A stretch of 20,418 nucleotides of DNA from Geobacter sp. UBA6802 (GTDB lineage Bacteria; Desulfobacterota; Desulfuromonadia; Geobacterales; Pseudopelobacteraceae), in NCBI GenBank assembly GCA_002452325.1, contig DKFG01000246.1:1-20418 (forward strand). Direction: 5' to 3'. Both the position numbers and the translations under genes were made by a program. The notes under the pieces were generated by a model. It searched no databases. It saw only the letters and a program-made list of their open reading frames with translations, and was not told where the DNA came from. The stretch's first letter is position 1, and every line of letters starts with the position of its first letter. Below, in pieces: positions 15,607 to 20,418 of the stretch.

Positions 15607-16608
15607 ATGAACGGCTCCAAAGACAGTCCGATAATCGGCTTGAGTATGGTTGAAACGCCTCTTGATTACTGCGATGCAGACGGTCCTGTATCTGCAGGTA
15701 TCCCGGTAGATCAGGATCATGACGAAAACAGGCTGGAGCGGCTACAACAGTACTCAGCGCATCTTGAAAGGCTGCTTATACGCACGAATGCAGAACGCAA
15801 CCGACTGCAGAGTCTCCTGACAGCACGTAACGACAAAAAGAAACAACGGCATATAATACACGAACAGATCATGATTCAGCAGGCCCGCAAGGCCGCCATG
15901 GGAGAGATGCTGGGGGTGGTGGCTCACAAATGGCGTCAACCGCTCAGCGCCATTGCGCTCATAATTCAGAATATGAAAGATGCCTGGGAGTATGGTGAAT
16001 TTGACGAAGAACTCTTGAAGCAGGTGTCATGCGGCGTTGTCGAGCAGGTCAACTATCTGTCGCATACCATTGACGAATTTCGCAGCTACTTGAACCCGCC
16101 GGACTGCGGTGATTATTTCAGCCCGAAACAGTGTGTCAAGGATACCGTCATCCTGCTGTCAAACTGCTTCTCATACTTCACTGCCATCGAACTGGAGAAT
16201 GCAGAACTGTTAGATGATGATATCCGGGTGTCTGGTTCGCGCTACTGCTTCCAGCAGGTAATGTATAACCTGCTGCGCAATGCCGATGATGCCGTGCAGG
16301 AACGGCAGCGCAAGGCCGGGACCGGCTTTTCAGGGGTAATCACGATCTCATTTCAGCAGCAAAAGGATGAAATTATGATCAGCGTTACCGACAACGGCGG
16401 TGGTATTGCCGAATCAATCAGGGAACAGATCTTTGATCCTTTGTTTACCACAAAGCAGAAAAGTACAGGATTGGGAGTTGGACTGTATCTCTCAAGGATC
16501 ATCATTGAAAACAGCATGGGGGGTAAACTGTGGTGTGAAAACGACAGCGAAGGAGCCCTGTTCTATCTTCGTCTCCCGGTTCTGCCTGCGGGAAGGAGGC
16601 TGACATGA
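15607..16608 (+). CDS. Soluble sensor histidine kinase
   Basis: A 333-residue kinase with no membrane segment. About 45 unstructured residues lead to a coiled coil (about 45-95: RLERLQQYSAHLERLL...RNRLQSLL). The H box MGEMLGVVAHKWRQPLSAIAL has phospho-His107 and belongs to the H-x-W-R-Q-P-L type. The ATPase domain shows N box MYNLLRNADDAV, G1 TDNGGGI, F box FDPLFTTK and G2 GLGVGLYLSRII. It overlaps the next gene by ATGA when that starts at 16605, so the receiver/HD-GYP protein is the likely phosphate acceptor. It lies between cheR and cheB, an unusual place for a separate two-component pair. There is no recognisable input domain; the coiled coil may bind a partner, perhaps from the receptor array (inference). 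A GGGGAC site lies 8 bases or so upstream. Confidence 0.9.
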   Translation: MNGSKDSPIIGLSMVETPLDYCDADGPVSAGIPVDQDHDENRLERLQQYSAHLERLLIRTNAERNRLQSLLTARNDKKKQRHIIHEQIMIQQARKAAMGEMLGVVAHKWRQPLSAIALIIQNMKDAWEYGEFDEELLKQVSCGVVEQVNYLSHTIDEFRSYLNPPDCGDYFSPKQCVKDTVILLSNCFSYFTAIELENAELLDDDIRVSGSRYCFQQVMYNLLRNADDAVQERQRKAGTGFSGVITISFQQQKDEIMISVTDNGGGIAESIREQIFDPLFTTKQKSTGLGVGLYLSRIIIENSMGGKLWCENDSEGALFYLRLPVLPAGRRLT

Positions 16609-18173
16609 TGGCACGCACAGAAGATATTTCGCTTCTGTATGTGGAGGATGATGCCGCCATTCGCAAAAATCTGCTGGTGTATCTCAAACGACGCTTTGGG
16701 CAGGTCTGGCAGGCTGATAACGGTTTGGAGGGGCTGAGTCTTTATCTGGAAAGGTCACCGGACATCGTGATGACCGACATCAGGATGCCGATCATGGACG
16801 GTCTGGCGATGACCCGCGGTATCCTGAAGCAGAACAACAAGGCCCCGATCATCATTACCTCGGCCCACAACGAAACAAACGATCTGTTGGAGGCGATTGA
16901 ACTGGGGATCAGTCACTATCTGCTCAAGCCGCTGGATCCAGGCAAGATGGAGACATCCCTGCAGCATTGTGTGGAGCTGGTACGGAAGTCGCGGGCGCTT
17001 GGTGAACGGGAAACAACCCTGGCCGAAGCCTACCAGACCATCAACGCGCTGATTGACTACGGCGAGCAATGCATTGACTGCTGTATCAGTCCCTGTACCG
17101 AAGTGGAGTGTCAACTGGATCAGGCGATTGATAAAATTGTCAACGGAAACGATGGACATGTGACACACAGTCCGGCCAGTCTTGTCGTGACCCTGACCCA
17201 TGGTCTGGCAGGGCAGCCGTCATGGTTTTGGTACGATCTTGGAGCGGACGGGCCGTGCCTGGGGACCAGTTATCTGGATCACCCACTGCTGGATCTGGCC
17301 TCTTCAGACGGATGCCATGCCCTCTACTATCTGAATGATGATGACCCGCTTCCCGATGACCAGATATTCAGAAGTTTTTTTGAACATCTGGAACGATGCT
17401 GGATGCACCCCCGTAATCTGGTCTGGTATCGTAACGGCAGCCGTGTTGTCTGCGGTCTCAACTATCCTGCACGGGTGACCGCCTGCGATGCAGCGGTAAT
17501 CAAGAGTCTGGCAGTGCAGGCTCGCTATCTGGATAATCTGTCCACCCAATGTCATCAGACCGAGGAGGCCTTCCTCTACACCATCACCTCCCTGGCCCGG
17601 GCAGCCGAGGCCAACGATGAGGATACCGGCAATCATATCCTGCGAGTGGGTGAGTATTGCGCGGCAATCTGTCGCCGGACAGGCTATTCCGAAGAACTGG
17701 CAAGCTCGATAGCACGGCAGAGCCAGCTCCATGATGTCGGCAAGATCCATGTGAGACCAGAGATCTTGAGAAAACCGGGCAAGCTGACGGATGAGGAGAT
17801 GCTTCTGGTGAGAGAACATACCCTGTTCGGCGCACAGATCATCGGCAACCATCCTCGCCTGGAGATAGCGCGCACCATTGCGCTGCATCATCATGAACGC
17901 TGGGACGGCAGCGGTTATCCCTATGGTCTGCGAGAGACCGGCATACCACTGGAGGCCCGTATTCTGGCTATTGCCGACACCTATGACGCCTTGAGAACCA
18001 ACCGTTGCTACAAGCCGGCCTTTGATCATGATATGGCCTGTCGTATTATTCTTGAAGGGGATGGCAGGACAGAACCAATACATTTTGACCCGGCTCTGCT
18101 GCAGACCTTTAAGGAGATTAACCGGCGCTTTGATGAGATTTATGAACGGTTTGTGACGGTGGCGCCAGGCTAA
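16605..18173 (+). CDS. Response regulator with HD-GYP domain (putative c-di-GMP phosphodiesterase)
   Basis: A 522-residue protein. Its receiver domain (about 5-125) has VEDD, phospho-Asp58 in TDIRMPIMDG, and the switch Lys in LLKPLD. The C-terminal HD-GYP domain (about 315-515) has HD at 376-377 (LHDVGKI), later HH pairs (HHHERWDGSGYP), and GYP at 437-439. HD-GYP proteins usually hydrolyse cyclic-di-GMP to GMP. The key metal ligands I can see are kept, so it is probably active. The middle part (about 145-315) carries a cysteine cluster (Cys156, 159, 160, 164, 169) and a stretch that could be a diverged GAF-like fold. I cannot name it. AAGGAGG (16593-16599) would suit ATG 16605 or ATG 16608, the latter with better spacing. 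It pairs with the kinase just upstream. Confidence 0.9.
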   Translation: MMARTEDISLLYVEDDAAIRKNLLVYLKRRFGQVWQADNGLEGLSLYLERSPDIVMTDIRMPIMDGLAMTRGILKQNNKAPIIITSAHNETNDLLEAIELGISHYLLKPLDPGKMETSLQHCVELVRKSRALGERETTLAEAYQTINALIDYGEQCIDCCISPCTEVECQLDQAIDKIVNGNDGHVTHSPASLVVTLTHGLAGQPSWFWYDLGADGPCLGTSYLDHPLLDLASSDGCHALYYLNDDDPLPDDQIFRSFFEHLERCWMHPRNLVWYRNGSRVVCGLNYPARVTACDAAVIKSLAVQARYLDNLSTQCHQTEEAFLYTITSLARAAEANDEDTGNHILRVGEYCAAICRRTGYSEELASSIARQSQLHDVGKIHVRPEILRKPGKLTDEEMLLVREHTLFGAQIIGNHPRLEIARTIALHHHERWDGSGYPYGLRETGIPLEARILAIADTYDALRTNRCYKPAFDHDMACRIILEGDGRTEPIHFDPALLQTFKEINRRFDEIYERFVTVAPG

Positions 18174-18180
18174 TCAGTAA

Positions 18181-18232
18181 GTTCCCTTCGACTTCGCTCA
18201 GGGAACAGTACGTGCGCTGAGCGAAGTCGAAG
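18181..18232. repeat. Palindromic intergenic repeat
   Basis: A perfect 16-base inverted repeat (18186-18201, arm CTTCGACTTCGCTCAG, and 18217-18232) with a 15-base loop. It overlaps a second, smaller one, GTTCCC/GGGAAC (18181-18186 and 18201-18206). Only one can fold at a time. There is no T-run, so it is not a standard terminator. The CTTCGACTTCGCTCAG core is familiar as a dispersed intergenic repeat in many bacteria. It lies 7 bases after the HD-GYP stop and 84 bases before cheB. Confidence 0.75.
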
Positions 18233-18315
18233 CGCATTTCAGCCACATTACTCCACGATAAAACGCTGTAAAACGGCGTGTGACGCTAATCAGCACAAAA
18301 ACGAATGAGAATCCC

Positions 18316-19404
18316 ATGCCCATAAAAGTCCTGATCATTGATGATTCCGCTCTGGTGCGGAGCCTGTTGACCGAGCTGATCAAAAGCCAGCCGGATATGA
18401 TTGTGGTCGGTACCGCCCCGGACCCCTACATCGCCCGCGAGCGGATCAAGACACTTGACCCGGATGTGCTGACCCTGGATGTCGAGATGCCGCGTATGGA
18501 CGGTCTGGCCTTTTTGGAGAAGCTGATGCGGCTTCACCCGATGCCGGTGGTAATGGTTTCGTCCCTGACCGAAAAAAGTTCCGATATAACCCTGCGGGCC
18601 CTGGAGCTGGGGGCCTTTGACTACGTCACCAAGCCGAAGATAGATATCAGCAAGGGATTGCATGAAAGTTGTCAGGAGATCGTCGACAAGATCCGCGGGG
18701 CCGCATCGGCCAAGGTAAAGAACCTTGGCCGTAGACCTGCCCAGTTGGTGGTCGAAAAGAAAAACAGCGCTGATGTGATGCTCCCCGCGCTGAATGCGCA
18801 TATTATGACCACCGAGAAGCTGGTAATCATCGGGGCCTCAACCGGCGGCACCGAGGCGCTGAAAGAACTGCTGACCGCCATGCCTGCTGACGCGCCCGGT
18901 ATCCTGATCACCCAGCATATGCCGGCTGCCTTTACCAGCGCCTTTGCCAACCGTCTTGACCGGCTTTGCCGTATTTCTGTTAAAGAGGCCCGTGATGGCG
19001 ATCGTATCCTGCCGGGTCATGCCTATATTGCGCCGGGTGACCGGCATCTGTTGCTTGCACGCAGTGGCGCCAACTACACAGCCCAGATTGCCGATGGACC
19101 TCCGGTCAGTCGGCACCGTCCATCAGTGGATGTGCTTTTCCGGTCTGCGGCAAACTGTGCCGGCAAGAACTGTATCGGCGTGATCCTGACCGGTATGGGG
19201 GACGATGGGGCAAATGGCATGCTGGAGATGAAGCAGGCTGGCGCCCATACCATTGCCCAGGATGAGGCGAGCTGTGTGGTGTTCGGCATGCCGAAGGAAG
19301 CGATTGCCCGCGGCGGGGTGGATGAGATTGCGCCTTTGGCCGAGATCCCGGGCAGGATCATTGCAAGTCTGTCCGCCCAGGGGCAGCGCGTCATCAGGGT
19401 CTGA
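18316..19404 (+). CDS. cheB: Chemotaxis methylesterase/response regulator CheB
   Basis: A 362-residue CheB of normal length. Its receiver domain has IDDSALVR, phospho-Asp55 (TLDVEMPRMDG) and the switch Lys in YVTKPK. The methylesterase domain has catalytic Ser175 (GASTGG), His201 (TQHMP) and Asp297 (GMGDDG), all as in the family. It removes methyl groups from receptor glutamates, and deamidates, when phosphorylated by CheA. ATG 18316 is chosen because the receiver's first strand follows at once. An in-frame GTG at 18280 has no better site, and neither start has a strong Shine-Dalgarno, so translation may be modest. It is separated from the upstream genes by a palindromic repeat and precedes cheY by 35 bases. 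Confidence 0.94.
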   Translation: MPIKVLIIDDSALVRSLLTELIKSQPDMIVVGTAPDPYIARERIKTLDPDVLTLDVEMPRMDGLAFLEKLMRLHPMPVVMVSSLTEKSSDITLRALELGAFDYVTKPKIDISKGLHESCQEIVDKIRGAASAKVKNLGRRPAQLVVEKKNSADVMLPALNAHIMTTEKLVIIGASTGGTEALKELLTAMPADAPGILITQHMPAAFTSAFANRLDRLCRISVKEARDGDRILPGHAYIAPGDRHLLLARSGANYTAQIADGPPVSRHRPSVDVLFRSAANCAGKNCIGVILTGMGDDGANGMLEMKQAGAHTIAQDEASCVVFGMPKEAIARGGVDEIAPLAEIPGRIIASLSAQGQRVIRV

Positions 19405-19439
19405 TCAAGTTCGTTACATTTCAACAGGGGGACTGTGCT

Positions 19440-19805
19440 ATGCCAAAAACAATCATGACCGTAGATGATTCACCAAGTGTGCGTCAGATGGTGGTTTTTA
19501 CACTCCGTCAGGGTGGCTATGAGGTGATTGAGGCGGTGGATGGCTGTGATGGGCTGTCAAAACTGCGGGGCGCCAGCTGTGATATGGTCATTACTGATCT
19601 GAACATGCCGGTCATGGATGGCATCAGTTTGATCCGCGAGGTCAGAAACGATCCGGCCTATCGAACCCTGCCGATTGTGATGCTGACCACTGAATCGCAG
19701 GAGGTACGCAAGCAGGAAGGCAAGGCAGCAGGCGCAACCGGGTGGATAGTAAAGCCGTTCAAACCGGAGCAGCTACTGGCGGTGGTCAGGCGGGTACTTG
19801 TCTGA
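19440..19805 (+). CDS. cheY: Chemotaxis response regulator CheY
   Basis: A 121-residue single receiver domain with TVDDSPSVRQ, phospho-Asp53 in VITDLNMPVMDG, the Thr/Ser of MLTTES and Lys in IVKPFKPEQL. It has no output domain, so it works by binding partners such as the flagellar switch or another effector. It is co-directional with and close behind cheB, with a GGGGGA site before the ATG. No CheY phosphatase (CheZ, CheC or CheX) is seen in this window. It could instead be a phosphate sink for CheA. Confidence 0.93.
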   Translation: MPKTIMTVDDSPSVRQMVVFTLRQGGYEVIEAVDGCDGLSKLRGASCDMVITDLNMPVMDGISLIREVRNDPAYRTLPIVMLTTESQEVRKQEGKAAGATGWIVKPFKPEQLLAVVRRVLV

Positions 19806-19843
19806 AGCTACTTTGGATTAAGCCGTAATGACATAACCTACCT

Positions 19844-19873
19844 CAGTGATCTTCACTGCATTAAGATTTTTTT
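19844..19873 (+). terminator. Possible weak terminator after cheY
   Basis: CAGTGA (19844-19849), a 3-base loop and TCACTG (19853-19858) form a 6-base stem. A run of seven T at 19867-19873 starts 8 bases later. The gap between stem and T-run makes this a weak terminator, but it lies in the right place between cheY and htpG. Confidence 0.3.
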
Positions 19874-19894
19874 GCGAATAGGCCTATTGCAAAA
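19870..19894. promoter_or_regulatory. Near-perfect palindrome upstream of htpG
   Basis: TTTTGC, one extra G, AATAGGCCTATT, GCAAAA. The central 12 bases (19877-19888) are a perfect palindrome and the outer arms also pair, with one bulged base. The T-run lies before it and the A-run after it, the wrong way round for a terminator on either strand. A DNA-binding site is more likely. It is about 150 bases before the htpG start. Confidence 0.45.
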
Positions 19895-19973
19895 CAACCA
19901 AATAATTCCAGCATATTGCATAAAATAACCCCACTTACTCTTGTTGTTGGCGCTGCAGAGTCAGGTTTCCCCC

Positions 19974-20001
19974 TTGATTTTTCACGATTGATGCTTATCT
20001 T
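19974..20001 (+). promoter_or_regulatory. Possible htpG promoter
   Basis: TTGATT (19974-19979) and TATCTT (19996-20001) are separated by 16 bases and end 44 bases before the htpG start. Upstream, CCCCCTTGA has some likeness to a heat-shock -35 (CTTGAA), but no CCCCAT-type -10 follows. A vegetative promoter is the simpler reading. Confidence 0.3.
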
Positions 20002-20045
20002 CAAACAGTTGACTATTATCACAATCAGCAAGGAGACGTGTCCGT

Positions 20046-20418
20046 ATGTCCAAGGCAACAAAGCAGTTTCAGACCGAAGTAAAGCAACTACTTGACCTGG
20101 TTATCCACTCACTCTATTCCAACCGCGATATCTTCCTGCGGGAGCTGATCTCCAACGCATCCGACGCCATTGACAAGGCCCGTTTTGAGGCCCAGTCCAA
20201 TGAATCCCTGCTGGAAGGGAACAGCGACTGGAAGGTTAAACTGATCCCCAATAAGGATGCTGGCACCCTGACCATCCGCGACAACGGCATCGGCATGTCC
20301 ATGGCCGAGGTGGAAGAAAACATCGGCACCATCGCCAAGTCCGGCACCAAGTCCTTCGTGCAGGCCATGAAGGACGCCGCTGCCGCCGAACAACCGGAGC
20401 TGATCGGCCAGTTCGGGG
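20046..20418 (+). CDS. htpG: Molecular chaperone HtpG (Hsp90), N-terminal part
   Basis: The first 124 codons of a protein of about 640 residues; it runs off the right edge. The opening (FQTEVKQLLDLVIHSLYSNRDIFLRELISNASDAIDKARF) and the ATP-site motifs are textbook Hsp90: Glu33 for hydrolysis, Asn37 for Mg-ATP, Asp79 in RDNGIGM for adenine, then IGTIAKSGTKSF of the lid region and GQFG at the edge. It folds and holds client proteins in the cytoplasm, using ATP. ATG 20046 has AAGGAG at 20030-20035. It is separated from cheY by 240 bases with its own probable promoter, so it is a separate transcription unit unrelated to chemosensing. Confidence 0.97.
   Translation, partial: MSKATKQFQTEVKQLLDLVIHSLYSNRDIFLRELISNASDAIDKARFEAQSNESLLEGNSDWKVKLIPNKDAGTLTIRDNGIGMSMAEVEENIGTIAKSGTKSFVQAMKDAAAAEQPELIGQFG

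Noticed and set aside
17304..18083. 259-codon open frame on the minus strand
   Set aside because: Antisense to the HD-GYP regulator, which has clear catalytic motifs.
18280..18315. Longer CheB start at GTG 18280
   Set aside because: The added 12 residues (MTLISTKTNENP) do not belong to a receiver domain and no better ribosome site supports it.
19965..20001. Heat-shock (sigma32) promoter or CIRCE operator for htpG
   Set aside because: CTTGA is present but no CCCCAT-type -10 follows at the right distance, and no TTAGCACTC/GAGTGCTAA pair is found.
19861..20061. 66-codon open frame on the minus strand between cheY and htpG
   Set aside because: It covers the htpG promoter region and its start codon, has no recognisable homology, and a ribosome site is not evident.

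Overview
The window reads as chromosomal DNA of a motile, signalling-rich Gram-negative bacterium, most like the Geobacter/Trichlorobacter group of the former Deltaproteobacteria. That placement is an inference from gene style: PAS-rich hybrid kinases, NtrC-type regulators, a poly-HAMP chemoreceptor, a small SAP/Cys protein, and moderate-to-high GC genes separated by AT-rich spacers. No rRNA or tRNA is present to fix the taxon.

Region 1 (1-1746) is the edge of a decayed type I restriction-modification island: the 3' end of an unidentified gene, an N-terminal hsdS fragment, an intact rhuM-family gene, and a short hsdS C-terminal remnant. The two hsdS pieces flank rhuM, so the specificity subunit appears to have been split or replaced. 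An AT-rich spacer of about 320 bases follows.

Region 2 (2071-7764) is a compact three-gene signalling operon: a soluble histidine kinase, a sigma54-dependent NtrC-family regulator with an intact GAFTGA loop, and an 1125-residue hybrid kinase with four PAS domains, a GAF domain and a receiver. The last two overlap by ATGA. A second AT-rich spacer of about 310 bases follows. It carries a dyad and a weak -24/-12-like element placed as expected for an NtrC-type target.

Region 3 (8076-19805) is a chemosensory cluster on the + strand: STAS protein, CheA, a 59-residue SAP/4-Cys protein, CheW, a 1085-residue chemoreceptor, CheR, a soluble histidine kinase, a receiver/HD-GYP protein, CheB and CheY. 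The receptor has about twelve tandem HAMP-like units between its membrane anchor and its signalling hairpin. It also ends in DWNEF, a CheR/CheB tether-type pentapeptide. A strong hairpin terminator separates the receptor from cheR, and a palindromic repeat separates the HD-GYP gene from cheB. No cheD, cheC/cheX, cheZ or flagellar gene is seen. The intended flow is receptor-CheW-CheA to CheY/CheB, with CheR/CheB adaptation, and a kinase/HD-GYP pair that could tie the pathway to cyclic-di-GMP turnover.

Region 4 (20046-end) is the start of htpG (Hsp90), a separate unit with its own upstream region.
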